Shown piece after piece: positions 1 through 11,485 of a stretch of DNA of 64,000 nt (position 1 is its first letter; each line of letters begins with the position of its first letter). Position numbers and translations under genes: made by a program. Source of the stretch: Rhizoclosmatium globosum (taxonomy: Eukaryota > Chytridiomycota > Chytridiomycetes > Chytridiales > Chytriomycetaceae); assembly GCA_002104985.1 (NCBI GenBank), contig MCGO01000004.1, positions 434,001 through 498,000 on the forward strand. The letters run 5' to 3'. The notes beneath the pieces were generated by a model. The model was not told the DNA's origin, did no database searches, and saw only the letters and a program-made list of their open reading frames with translations.

Positions 1-3000
1 TAATACTTTCATAAAGCTCTTGTACTTTCTATCGGAGATGTTCATATGCAGGCGAGGAAGTTTTCCGCTAATTATCGTCCGAACATGATTTGCTAACTTT
101 GGAAGAATGGAGAGTTTCACTTCGAAAGTTATATCCGCCCTATCCAGGAAGTGGAGGGAGCTACTTCCATCGGCTCCACTCACTTCAATTAAGCAACTTT
201 CGAGACTTGGCCCAATCACAACCTTCGGAATATGTTAGTATATTATGACAAAACTTGATGCAACATTATACCTGCACTGACGTCAAAACGCATTTGAATT
301 TATCATACATCATAGAAAATAGCTTTTCCATTTCGGCAGGTGAGAATTCGCCCCCTTGTCTTGCCTCAAGCTCTTTCTTGGCTTCCTTGTCAACTAGTTT
401 AGATTCGACATTCAAATGACCGGCATCTATAACAACGACAGTCGTTTTTTTTGAAGTACAGCTAAGACAAGCTTAGTCCTTAGCTCACATTATGAATATT
501 ACCTTTCTGGCAACACAAATATTGGAGCTGCAATATCAATTTTTGCGTCCAGAGTTCGATGTTTACTCAAAGCAAATTCCAACCCAGCTCGTGTCTGTGC
601 TGTGATTCCTTGTGCCACAGATTTTATTGCTGTAATGGCGTAAGATTCCGAAGAAGGAACCGCCAGAAAGTCGATAACTCCATTAATGGCTAGAGGATTC
701 AGGACAACTTGCAGAGGCAACATTTTCAGGGTGATTGCCTCATCAGCACGTTCATCCAAAGGATTATGCTCAAAATCAAGAGAAAAGAAGGGCTGTTTCT
801 CGAATCTGTTTGATATTGTTGAGTATTATCCGAAAAGGGATGTGATACTGACCCCTGCGAAGGTATGCCTTTGTCTTGAATGGCTTGGATCAAAAACGGA
901 TACAAAGTTCCTGGTGTAGTCCCATCTGCCACAGTCATACCACCAAGAGATATATTTCCCGTCACTGAAGAAGGATAGTGATTGATTTTCGCTGTAAAGT
1001 TGTCGAAAACAACCGACACGAAATCACCAGCCATATTTTTTTTCTTTAGAGCCAAAGAACCTTTTCTCAGACTCCATTCCACATGCATCAGAACTGTCTG
1101 TATCAAACTTTTAGAACGCCATCATATAATTTGGTACTTCACATCGTTCGGTGTATCGGCTGCGATCAAAGAGGCCTCAGGGTCATATTCAATTGTATCC
1201 ATCAGTTTTTTCATTTGATCGTCAGTAAAAGACGTTGCCTCAACAAGTTTTCCAACCGATGCCTATTATTCCGTTAAAAACAGATGAGGGTCTTAGGCTT
1301 ACATCAACAGCTGGCTGTTCGGTAGCGCCCCACCAGCTTGCAATCCATCCCACAGTTGTCGTTTCTGCTGGTTTGGTTGGCGTCGTCGCAGCTAAATCTC
1401 GTAAATACTTAGAACGTATATGGCTTGCAACTCACCTAAAATAGCCCTTTCTTTCTTTAACTGATTATTCGCGATTGATCTGTAAAACCGGATATCTTCA
1501 AATGAGAGTCGTTTCTCAATCGTTTTCAATAGCTCCAAATCCTTTATCACAATAGTTTTCAATAACTTTAGGCGCTGAAGTATCTCAAACCTCGGGAGGA
1601 AGTCCGATAATAGATTTAGAACGTTTAAAGAGGCTAACGTATAACAGCCTTCTGTCTCTGCGCTCTTCAAAATACTTCCACGACCATTTTTCGTTCTTCT
1701 CATGTATGTCGCTGACAACACATTTCACTATGTATCGTTAGCTTCATTTAAGATTCACAAATCACAAACCTGCAAAGTTAAGCCATAGTCGAGGATCCAT
1801 CATGGGCCGAATGTATTTTGGAGGACGAAATCTTCGATACTATCCATAAAATATATCAAATGATAACTACATTCTTCAACTAATTACCTTTTGAGACTTA
1901 ACAAAAAGTGCGAAGGATCGTGTTAGCATCAAAATAGATGCATATTGTTCATCAGATATCACAAATCCGAACTCATCAAACTCAAGACTTCCATCGTATT
2001 TTATATCTCCTTTTTTCGGAGACTTGTTGATTTTTACCTTGATTGATTTAGTTAAGAGAATTCAAACCACTGCATATATTTACCTTCCCTTGCCCAGAAA
2101 CAGGCTTTAGAATATAGTCATTATCCACGGGTATGTCATCATCAGCAATCTTTGCATACGAGTTAGAAATTAAAAAGTAAATTGTAAAATTACCAAATCC
2201 ATCAACTTGCTTTTCATTTGTTCAGGTGTCATTGAGGAAACACTTATTTCATTGTTATTAAAGTAAATTGCGAGGCTTCCTAGACGAATAAGCTGTGAAG
2301 GCGTGTTAATCATGATGTTTTAAATGAAGAGGTACCAACCAACCTTATGAATGACACCAATTTCATCATGGATAAATGCTTCGTGCCAGTTTTCATCTGT
2401 TGATGCAGCTGAGAGCTCAGAAAGCGTGATTCCAATTGAGAGTGGTGCCTAAACAATACTTCAGCCAACAGTCGAAAGAGTTGTCCCACTCACGCCATCA
2501 GCTCCCCCTAAACTCCTGTCTTCATACCGAATGTGAATGTTTTGAATTGAAATTTGAAGATTATCCACAATTTTTGTGATCAGTTGTGTGATGAATGTGG
2601 TGTTTTGTTTGTCCTCTATGAGTACATGATTAAGTAAGCGGTTCCGAAGCGGCCTTAGATAAACAAACCAGGTAGCTTTTCCTTGGCTGAAAGTAACTCT
2701 GCCGCTTCAACGCGATCCATTTTAGCCTTATGTGCTCGTTCGAGCTCCAAGCCTTCATCGTATTCTGTCTCACTCTTTGGATTCACCACTAGATACAAAT
2801 CCTTGATGAAAACTCGAACAGGTTTGGTTTTTAAATCACTCCAAGGGATACTGATGGTTAGATGGCCCAGAAACCCTGCATTCGGCGGTTATTGTTGGGT
2901 GAGGGCTAATTTGCCATACCTTCGACAACATCAACCGGTAGATTGAATTTATCAAGTGCCTCGCGCTTTAAACGAAGATTTTGAAGAACAACGTCACCTG

Positions 3001-3148
3001 TATCGTGGCGAGATGCATGAGATACCACCCAATGAACAAGATGGAACATACCAGCCCATATTCCGATACTCAGTTGATTATTCTCGAGATCAAGTACATA
3101 GTCTCCCAAGAATTTGTTGAGAAGCAGTGAAATTACGCTTTCAAACAT
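1..3148 (-). CDS. VPS13: VPS13 family lipid-transfer protein, N-terminal part (cut by window edge)
   Basis: The start codon at 3148 opens MFESVISLLLNKFLGDYV, the classic chorein/VPS13 N-terminus. The following residues LSIGIWAG and, after a 54-bp intron (2998-3051), DVVLQNLRLKREAL complete the signature. Downstream exons keep VPS13 hallmarks: IPWSDLKTKPV, the linker rich in Glu/Ala, IHIRYEDRSLGGAD, and near 500-760 a stretch reading LEFALSKHRTLD then APIFVLPER. VPS13 proteins are very large bridge-like lipid-transfer proteins at membrane contact sites; only the first roughly 700 residues lie here and the gene runs off position 1. Many short introns break the frame, so exon borders after the first are not fully resolved. 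It is divergent from PIG-V. Identification rests on several conserved blocks in order and is secure; the precise paralogue is not determined. Confidence 0.93.
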
Positions 3149-3194
3149 CTCAGTCCTTCGAGCCGCGTACTTCTTTCTTGTTTGTTGTTGGAAA
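3149..3194. promoter_or_regulatory. 46-bp divergent promoter between VPS13 and PIG-V
   Basis: The two start codons (3148 minus, 3195 plus) face away from each other with only 46 bp between them, so 5' UTRs or promoter elements must overlap the opposite gene. An in-frame ATG of the PIG-V frame at 3114 lies inside VPS13 exon 1, but the PIG-V family starts close to the 3195 ATG. No TATA-like motif was seen. Confidence 0.5.
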
Positions 3195-4522
3195 ATGAGA
3201 GACGAGAAAAGAGTTGCCATCATCGCCATAGCCTCCAGGATTGCAGTCGTATCTAGCTCCATCCTGATCAACCTGACTCCTTTGAAACCGTATGATACGT
3301 CTGGCAAATTTCTCGGCGCTTGGGATGCTGTGTACTACCAGTTTATTGCGGATAGCATACACTCCGAGCCTTATCCATTTGAACAATTCCACGCATTCTT
3401 TCCAGGACTTCCTTTTCTTACTAGCTGCTTCTCTCGTTTGAGTGGGCTCACCTCTATTCATATCGGGTTGCTTATTTCAAATATTGCCTTCGTTGGTGCC
3501 GCAGTAATTCTTCGTCGGCTGACTGAACGTGTTCTGCATGATCAGTCTGTAGCATTAGGATCTGCCATATTGTTCTGTTTGTCTCCGTCTGCCATCTTCC
3601 TGTCGTCATTGTAAAGTCATTGATGGTCATATTTTAGTCTAACGCAAGCCGTAGATATACAGAGAGCTTGTTTTCATTTTTGGCATTCGCTGGAATGTTC
3701 TTTCATGTCGAGAAACGTTCATGGCTGGCTTCTGTGGCTTGGATGTTGGCAGGGTTTATTCGTTCAAACAGTATCGTGTTTGTTGGTTTTTTTGGATATG
3801 ACTGGCTATATTCCATCTATGTCAAGCAGGAATTCAATGTTTGGGTGAGAGTTTGTTTGACTCAAGAATAATTTCACTCATTGAGCTTAGAAAGGGATTC
3901 AAACATTTCTCCAATGCTGTTTAACAGCTTCAAGTTTTATTGCTTTTCAGTACTATGGATACTTATCGTTTTGCTCTGATGTATCCAATTTTCGACCATG
4001 GTGTGATTCAAACCCACCCGTCTTGTACACGTTTGTCCAGGCAGAGTATTGGTAGGAGCCAAACCTTGGTAACTTTTCCACAGCTTATCAATTTTGTATA
4101 GGAACAATGGGTTTTTAAAGTATTGGACCTTTGGCCAGATACCAAATTTTATTTTGGCTGCTCCAATGCTCCTTACTTCAAGTTTTGGGATTTTGTCATA
4201 CTTCAGATATGATTCTTATCGATTTTTGACTCTGGGACTGATGCCATCAAAGAGAATTGAACTTGAATCTGGATTTCATTCCTCAAGTGCTTTGTCTCAT
4301 GCTTTTCTTTGTTTCTTTCTCACAATTTATTGTGCAACATGTATGCACATCCAAGTCATCACCAGATTTTTCACATCACTGCCTTTTGTATATTGGTATC
4401 TTGCTTATTGTATTATACATCCATCTAAAAATGAGAACTGTGGAAAGACTGTTTTGAGTTGGTTTTTGGGATACGGGGCCATAGGTGTGGTGTTATTCTC
4501 TTTATTCTACCCACCAGCATAG
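3195..4522 (+). CDS. PIGV: GPI mannosyltransferase 2 (PIG-V/GPI18 family)
   Basis: Four exons (3195-3610, 3655-3844, 3891-4051, 4102-4522) join in phase to 395 residues, a normal length for the family. PIG-V adds the second mannose to the GPI anchor precursor in the ER lumen. Signature blocks are visible in order: LKPYDTS and WDAVYYQFIADS near the N-terminus, HAFFPGLPFL, the exon 1/2 junction reading FLSSLYTESLFSF, FQYYGYLSFC in exon 3, EYWNNGFLKYW across the exon 3/4 junction, QIPNFILAAPM, and MHIQVITRF before the last membrane segments. The protein is strongly hydrophobic throughout, as expected for a multi-pass ER protein. Introns are 44-50 bp with CTAAC-like branch sites. It ends with TAG just before the Fanzor-rich island. 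Confidence 0.93.
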
Positions 4523-4669
4523 CTATACAAATTTCAACACTTTTTTGTTCAAAAAAGCAGAATGGTAGTAAAATTGTTATATCTGTATTTTTTGTAGTTA
4601 ACACAAAAAAAAAGCAAAAGAAAAAAGCATACATGTAAAAATAATTAGAATTATTTATAGGGAAAGAAA

Positions 4670-5330
4670 GGGGGAAATGTGTTTGTATTGTTAATCAGGA
4701 ATGTGTACAGGGCTGTTAAATGAAAGCTGCAGGTCAACCACCAGTATGATTACAGCAAGTGGCAAATCAAGTGGCAAATGTTGTATGCAGCTTGAATATC
4801 TTTGTCCACAATCTTAACAACAAGTGTTAGTGCTGGTACCATTTGCAAGCATACATACAGTAGGGGGTCCTGGAATGAGTGGGTACTCAACAAGACAATA
4901 AACTGAACTCTGGATGTTAGTAAGATCAGGGCATTGAACAAAGGGATGCATTGGTTGTTTGTCATCATCAATGCAGTATTTTCTCGAGTGAAGATCCTGA
5001 AACTTGTGTTTCTTGTGGGGGCATCTAAAAATAGGTACTTTGTTGATTACTTACTGTCACAACTGATGGATAATGATATACACCTCCTCCCTCATAACCA
5101 GCACTGAGGCGATTAACTTGTAGCTGCTGCTGCACATTTCCAGCATATCATTATACCTGCATTGGGAATAATTTGTCGACTGAATGGGGTTGGAAGATAC
5201 AAACAATGGTTGTGGGGGACTAAAGCTGAACATTGTGGCATAATTGGAGTTTTTTTTCAATTTAAATCTGTTTGCTGGAGTTGCCACTTGAGGAATGATG
5301 TTGATTGTATGTTCTTCCATGGACTAATTC
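4670..5330. mobile_element. Rearranged Fanzor fragment: RuvC-III end joined inverted to an exon-4 piece
   Basis: Reading the minus strand from about 5125 down to 4680 gives the last part of the Fanzor gene found complete at 14.87-17.88 kb: the RuvC-II flank, the short introns, the exon encoding IVDKDIQAAYNI and the 3' flank. From about 5126 to 5330 the plus strand carries a piece of exon 4 (AHIS-like region ending in VGRY and AEHCGIIG). The two pieces lie in opposite orientation and meet at the same point as in the fragment near 22.0 kb. In this copy the codon matching the in-frame TGA of the main copy is AAA. No intact frame remains, so it is a non-coding derivative. Confidence 0.8.
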
Positions 5331-6290
5331 TAAAGTGGCAACTCCAGCAAACAGATTCAACTCAAAAAAACAGTCCAATTATGCCACAATGTTCAGCTCA
5401 AGTCCCTCCACGACCATTGTATCTTCCAACCCCATTTGGTGGGCTAATTATTCCAAATGCAGGAACAATGATGTGCTGGAAATTTGCAGCAGCAGCTACA
5501 AGTGAAACGCCCCAAAAGGTCCCTCAGTTGTGGCATAAACTCAATATTGACATAGAACACAATAGTCTATTCCACAAAAGACTGCTTGAACCGTGGTGGC
5601 ATTGGTTGGAAGTGGTGCAAGAGGAAAACAAGCTTCACTTCCAAGGAGTGCCATCTCTGGGCAAATAAAACTGGTTCAATGGTAGTATGTTGAAATTAGC
5701 AAATGAAGGCTTGACAGATAAAAACTTACTCTCTGGTATAAGCCAAAATATTATTGCCCATTCTTGTCAAAGTGTGGGCCACGCTGAATGTTATTGAATG
5801 GCATGGCAACAAGAAACTGTCTGTGATGGAGAAGAAATGCAACAGTATCGTTGGTGACTACCTTAAATTGGCAATGAATCTGGGAGCAAGTGCATTTTCA
5901 GATTCTGTACGCAATTTTTTTTAGGCTTCAATGGCAATAACTTCCTCTCATTCAAAGTTGGGATAGTTAAAGAGGGGTTGGATAGGTTGTCCATTCTGAA
6001 AACCATTTTTGTCACAACTAACTCAATGGATGATGACAGTTTTGGAAGTTTCTAACAAGTAATGTCATGTGTGCTTGAAGGGCTGCACCAACTGGAACGA
6101 TGTAGGGCGTGCCAACAGGAAAGCCAGGAAGTACAAAATCAATTGGAAGTGGTGCGAATAATTATTGGTGAGCAGATTTCCAGAAGCATACTTGGGTGCA
6201 AATTGGAAGAAGGATTCTGAAAACTCAATATCAAAATGATTGTGCCATAATTTTAAGTCCCAATGAATTTAAACCATTTAATTGGGACAT
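5331..6290 (-). mobile_element. Truncated Fanzor copy (exons 2-4), inverted
   Basis: The minus strand from about 6290 to 5331 is a decayed copy of positions about 15.05-16.33 kb of the main Fanzor gene. Similarity begins inside intron 1 (the stretch matching CCCAATGAATTTAAAC) and runs through exons 2, 3 and 4 with internal deletions, for example around 5820-5900, where most of exon 3 is missing. At 5330-5340 it meets the neighbouring fragment head to head, forming a palindrome of exon-4 sequence. It shares with the main copy the TGA in place of a sense codon (rc of 5391-5410). Frameshifts and deletions show that it is not functional. Confidence 0.8.
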
Positions 6291-6599
6291 CCATATATTT
6301 ATAATTCAACCATAATACAAATCCAAAAAGTACAGGTATACAGCAGCTTCAACGTCTCAGTAGCTTGCCATGCATCTTCATGGAGTTCTTGGATGGCTTT
6401 TCTTGGACTTTAAGATGATATACTATTTGGCTTTGCATTACTGACCTATCTTGAATTGCATCGACAGCAGCTCTTGAAGCATCCCATTCTCTCCAAAGCT
6501 CCAAGATGGATTTAAAACAATGTGGGTGTTGAATTCATCTTGAACTGGACTGAATTGGAGGAGAGAGGGGAGGTATAGTGGTGGCTGTTCTTCCATTTC
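6291..6599. other. Intergenic, nothing recognised
   Basis: AT-rich sequence without a convincing reading frame, repeat or RNA signal that I can see. Confidence 0.4.
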
Positions 6600-7360
6600 A
6601 CAATAACCGATTTAAAAGAAGGAAAGCAGAAAAGGTACAAGTGAAAAGACTAATTTAATTGTGTATGAATTCGTGACTGACATTCACACGTTCCTCCTGA
6701 AGGCAAATCGACTAAAAAGGGGCTATAACTCAAAGATCTCACAAAATTCTTGTAATAATGAATCAACACTACTCTCTGTTTGAGCAGCAAGCTGAACATC
6801 AGCAACCATAGACAAAGGACCCAAAACAACATCACCAAAATCTCCCGCAGCTCCATCTCTCTCCCTCTCCTTTTGCAAAACCCTTGCAGAATCAGGCTGC
6901 CCAAACTAGTGACGCCACAACATTCCCCTTCACCAAATTCTGCAACCCAACACCTCCATCCTTCTGCCTCAAATCAACCCACTTCTCTGCCTCCAACAAC
7001 TTCTCCATCTCATCACAATCATGTCAAGCCCCCATCTCCAAAAGACATCACTTGCCTCCTCCCGCATCACACACACAACAAAACAGAAGCCATTTGGTCC
7101 TCCTCCCTCCACAAGCCGCACAAGATCTTCAAGTGCGCACTACACGTAGCGTAAGTGTTGCACTGTCCATACAAACACACCTGGGTCCATCAAGGAAGTG
7201 GCTCTGCCGTCGCTGGCAATGGTGTCCTGTCTGTGTTCCATGAGCATACTGATCACAGGCGTGACTTCGATACCCCCCGCACAGTAGATCCAGTGAGGGA
7301 TAATGGACTTGTATAAGAGCAATGGGGATTGGGGGATCAAGGATCGAGACATGTGACGGC
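6600..7360 (-). pseudogene. Decayed ferric-reductase/NOX-like NAD-binding domain
   Basis: On the minus strand near 7330-7170 the frame reads IYCAGGIEVTPVISML, which resembles the NAD(P)-binding signature (hydrophobic-AGGIGVTP-h-S-hL) of ferric-chelate reductases and NADPH oxidases. Some residues later it reads VFVWTVQHLRYV, resembling the FVWxVR motif of the same domain, and then ALEDLVRLVEGGGPNG in a shifted frame. Further down, near 6860-6720, another open stretch has GDVVLGPLSMVADVQLA. Frame changes and stops interrupt the whole, and no upstream membrane or FAD-binding part is clear. I therefore read it as a relic of a ferric reductase-like gene. The first two motifs are the only real support. 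Confidence 0.5.
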
Positions 7361-9409
7361 AGTGGTAAGGGAGCGGGTTAAGGGGTTTTTTCCAGACAAT
7401 TGTTACACCACAGAATGGTTTTTTGACAGCATGTGTTCAATGGGGAGGTCTTTTCTTTTTGGGCTGTTGTTGGTTGTCCCCCAGGATGGGGTTGCTTGCT
7501 AATAAGACTGGGTGCCATTTTGTGGAATATACCATTTTTTCACAGATTAGATTTCAGAATTTAATGGATTGATTTAATGAGTGATGTTACCTCAGGAACA
7601 GGTATTGTCCAGCCTTGACACCTCAAAGCAGTGGAGTGCAGATTGTAATCAAGGAAGCATCAGTATGTGGGTCTGAAAATGCCACAAGTTCAACAACCTT
7701 GACATGACAGTGTGGCTTGAACATACGCAATCCCTTATCAGCAGCATAGAATTCAAGTGGAGGAGTTAAGTAGACAAGCAACTTGCTTGGAGCATGCTAG
7801 TAGCTCATTGTAAAAAAAAAGGTACAACAAGAATATGGATGGTGTAAAAGAAGGAATAGACTGCACGGCGTATTCCATACAGCATTCACTGAATACCGCA
7901 TCAATGCATGTGCTCAAAATCTGTTGTTTAGGTTGGATACTAGGAAACCTCTCACTACACCACAGCAAAACTTTTTTGCTTCCTTGGCTCATATCAAATT
8001 GGATTCTTTTTTGTTGTCTTGTTGAGTCCTTCAGAGTCACAAGAAGTCTGTTTTTACAAAGTCTTGAAGGCAAAGAATCAGGCCAATGGAGGCACTATTG
8101 CCCAGATGTATACCCTATGAATTTCATACTCTGAGTTAGCATCTTCAAACTTGTCTGTTTCTGTGAGGACACTTGTTACTCAGAATAGGGGTGGTCAAGG
8201 TTGAGAAATTTCACAAAATGAAAAGCAAAGACTGGGGTGTTTGAAAAGCGAAGGTTCATCATTTTGATAAGGGGTAAAACCTGCGGACAGGTAGGGTCAA
8301 AGTTGCGGTTTTGACCACAGCCTATTGTGGATATTCTTCATAGCGGTTTTGTTGGTGAAAAGCAAAATCGAATCGCAAAAACAGAAAGGTAGAGGTTTCA
8401 CACCCTTTTGGATTTGAAAAGCAGATTCCCAAAGGCGATTCTCCGAATATGCCTCTGGTTCATTAGATGCCAACCAAAACTATGCCGTTGCTTCAATTCA
8501 TGTGTCCAAATTATCCTTTATGACCCAATGCTGGTTAAGTGGATCTCAAGTTATCAAATTTTAGTCAGTAAACAGCATATGTATTTGTCAAACCTGATTT
8601 TTAGACTTGGCCACACACGAGAAGCTTCTTTTCAAGTAACGCTACTGTAACATCATCCAACCCTTTATCTGACTCATCTGTTTGATGACCATGCTCCAAA
8701 ACACTACCTATAGATTCAATCTCAGCCTTTTGCTTTTTAGCTAGTGCAGCAATTTTATCAAGCTTTGTAGGATTGAGGCCCAAGGTTAGAGCATCTCCAC
8801 CGCGTTCAAATTCAACCTTCAAATAAAAATTTGTAATTGAAGTTTTTCGTTCCGTTTCCATAGCGCAAGCTCCTTCAATTCACTTCTTTTGCATCTGTAA
8901 CCTCCCTACAGCAAGTACGGTATTTTTTTATTGGTTTTTAAATACAAGATACTGATATATCAAATTAGGATGGATCCACTGGTATTCATGGATGAGGAAA
9001 AGCGTAATGTGTGGCCATTCCGCGAGCATAATAGAACTGTGAGTGGCAAAATTGATAATTGAAGATTCCAGGATTCTAGCCCTTGGCCATAGCCTCAAAT
9101 TACATCCATACAATTTCCATTCTACCATGCTGCTTTGGATTTGACTTGTCTAATTCAAGAATTACTGAAATATGCTTCCTTGCAGCAAGCGGAATCATTG
9201 CTTGAAAATCAGACTCTACTTTCTTTGATTGCAAAAGTTGCTGAGAAAGATTTTGGTTGTGTGCAACAAGCAAGCTTTGGTTCACAATCAAACACTTTGG
9301 TTTTTGGACCTGAGCCACATCAGGCTCTGGAATTTGTTGACAGGTCCGATGCGGAACGCGGAGTGTTTAAGTCTCAAAGAGTATCTCTCAATTGAAATAC
9401 CCAGCTAAA
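7361..9409. other. Accessory DNA with broken, unrecognised frames
   Basis: Several minus-strand frames (8073-7753, 8861-8601, 9318-9100) have protein-like composition, for example KLDKIAALAKKQKAEIES near 8760, but no frame is long or joined by clear introns and I recognise no family. They may be relics of the gene that also left the reductase-like fragment at 6.6-7.36 kb. No RNA gene or inverted repeat was found. Confidence 0.35.
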
Positions 9410-10190
9410 GCTGGGGCGTGATCCTGGCTGGGTTCCTTCAGAAATGAATAAACGTTTTTATTTAATGTTTATTTAAAAAGTCGACATTTTCGAGTTGATC
9501 CCGATCGCGACGAGGACTTAATAAACCGACAAATTAATATTGTTTTATTATTAAGAGAAAGTATGACGTTCTATGGTCTTGAATTTAGACCAGGGTTGTG
9601 GTTTGAGTTTTGTGTTGATCACTACTTGCCTGCGACTCGGGAACGGCTGAAGCGAAATACCTGAAACTTTCGGGAACAATTAATAAAACTCATATTACTA
9701 TCTAGTTGAAATATTGAAGAGATCGAACAAAGATTGAAGGAGCTGCGCCGGGGTACACACCTCGAACCCAACACGCGCAACTCAGGACCCTAAGCCGTTA
9801 TTAGGAAAAACGGCTCTAGGTTGCCTTTGTATTTAATTTTTTCATCATTTAGTAAAGTTGCAGGGGAATAAGGCGAGGATTGAAGGAGGAGATAGGTTTT
9901 GAAGGATTTCATTTCTGCCTGCCTCACGGCCGCCACCAACCCGCCGCCGCCACCACTTCGCGACTAATGTGCTTTATTTAAATAGTTCTACACGCGTATT
10001 AACAGGAAAGTCTGTTTAATTGGTTGGTTTTTGATCCCGGTTTTGTCCTCGGAAAAAGTAGGCTGATGAAAAGACACCCAAAAAAAGACAGGGAGCTTCC
10101 CACGGTTGAGGTTCTGCCGAAAGGTTCGAACCCTCGCCCACACACACACACGCAGAAGAAACCCCTGACTGGGTAAACCCAGCCAGGAAC
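9410..10190. repeat. Possible small mobile element with weak inverted ends
   Basis: The sequences near 9418 (ATCCTGGCTGGGTTCCTT) and, inverted, near 10175 (TTCCTGGCTGGGTTTACC) are similar. Inside are two stretches with RNA polymerase III B-box-like sequence: GGTTCGAACC at about 10112-10121, and a rc GGGTTCGAGG near 9760. An (AC)n tract lies at 10140-10154. This could be a tRNA-derived SINE or a small inverted-repeat element, but ends and target duplications are not clear. Confidence 0.3.
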
Positions 10191-11485
10191 AACAAGAGGA
10201 ACTTTAGGACAAGGCTAGATTTTGACATCAACAGATTTTTAAAACCAGATCTGTGTGTCCCAAACAGGATTTCTCCATTAAAAATTGTCTTGCACTATTA
10301 GACCATGATTTATGTCTGCAGAAAAGTGGTCTCTACAATTTCCAGTTCCAGTACAAATTGGGGATGATGTTACTAATCAAGAGAAGGAGTCTAAGGTCTT
10401 TACTGACCATGGAGTTAAGTGGAGGGAGTGGTTGGTGAAGCATCTGAGATCTATCTGTACTGTTCATGGACAAGCCAAACAGCTGTATACCGCAAAATGG
10501 GTCAGTGTTGCCATTGAAAGAGTCTCAAAGCCATTGTTTTCTTGACTCGCAGCAGCCATCCTGAGATCACATTAGGAACAGAGCCCTGCTAGGTCACCAA
10601 GAGAGTACTAACTTATTCATTTATATCTGATCTGTTGAATAAAAATGTTTGAAGAGAAACGGAGCGTGGTGGCAGGAGTTGTGAAGTGACGCGGACAAAA
10701 GGGTGTCTCGTTTTTTGGGCGGATCCAACTGGAACAATCCAATTTTGGCCCAAACAGTGAATAGCCTTGTAATGACAGTGGAACAAGGAGTCAACACCAC
10801 CAATTTTGACTTGAGGAAAATCATGATCCTTAAATGATTTTTGGTGTCCGGAAACACACTCCCTTCACTTAAAAATAAACCTAATTACGTAATTTGCCAT
10901 ACAATCCAATGAATGTGTCAATTTATTTTGCACAGACTGAAACCAGAATCGGGTTGATTGAAGCAGAAATGCGGGAGGAGATACAGTGTGAAGACAACTT
11001 TTGTTAATGTATTCGAATTCTTTAATTTAAAAAGCGCGACTCATTAAACTATCATATGTCATCACATATACAACGTTTGAGCGCCTCTCAAATTACTAGG
11101 GGCCACAATTGATTTTGTCATTTCCTAACCTATTTCAATTTTTCATGCAATCTGGCAACTTTTTGCTATGCTCTTGATATTTTTCTGGAAGAGCTGCCCG
11201 AGGTTTGCTGAAAAAAAAGGGCGGTGGAGACACTCCAATTTTTTTATAGAATTGCAACATGATTGATTAAACGAGACTCTTTTACATCATTGACCACCAG
11301 ATTATAAGTCTTTTGGGCAACACTCTCAAATTATCTCTCGCAATGTCAAGGTGTGAAGACAAAACTTGCCTCAGAGCAGAAGAATTACAACTCTGATATT
11401 TATTCACGTGCTGACTCTATGCTTTTGCTGGTGAATAATTGCTGCAACCTGTTTACAAAAACAGCTCTAGTAGTTGCCCCATGTG
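10191..11485. other. Intergenic, nothing recognised
   Basis: Low-complexity AT-rich DNA. Two overlapping short plus frames at 10253-10545 have no conserved look. No splice-linked exons, repeats or RNA genes identified. Confidence 0.4.

Noticed and set aside
4750..4971. Frame beginning MMMTNNQCIPLFNALILLTS, also at 22153-22374
   Set aside because: In the main copy this frame crosses an intron and is out of phase with the RuvC-II exon. Only its last part (VDKDIQAA) is real Fanzor coding sequence.
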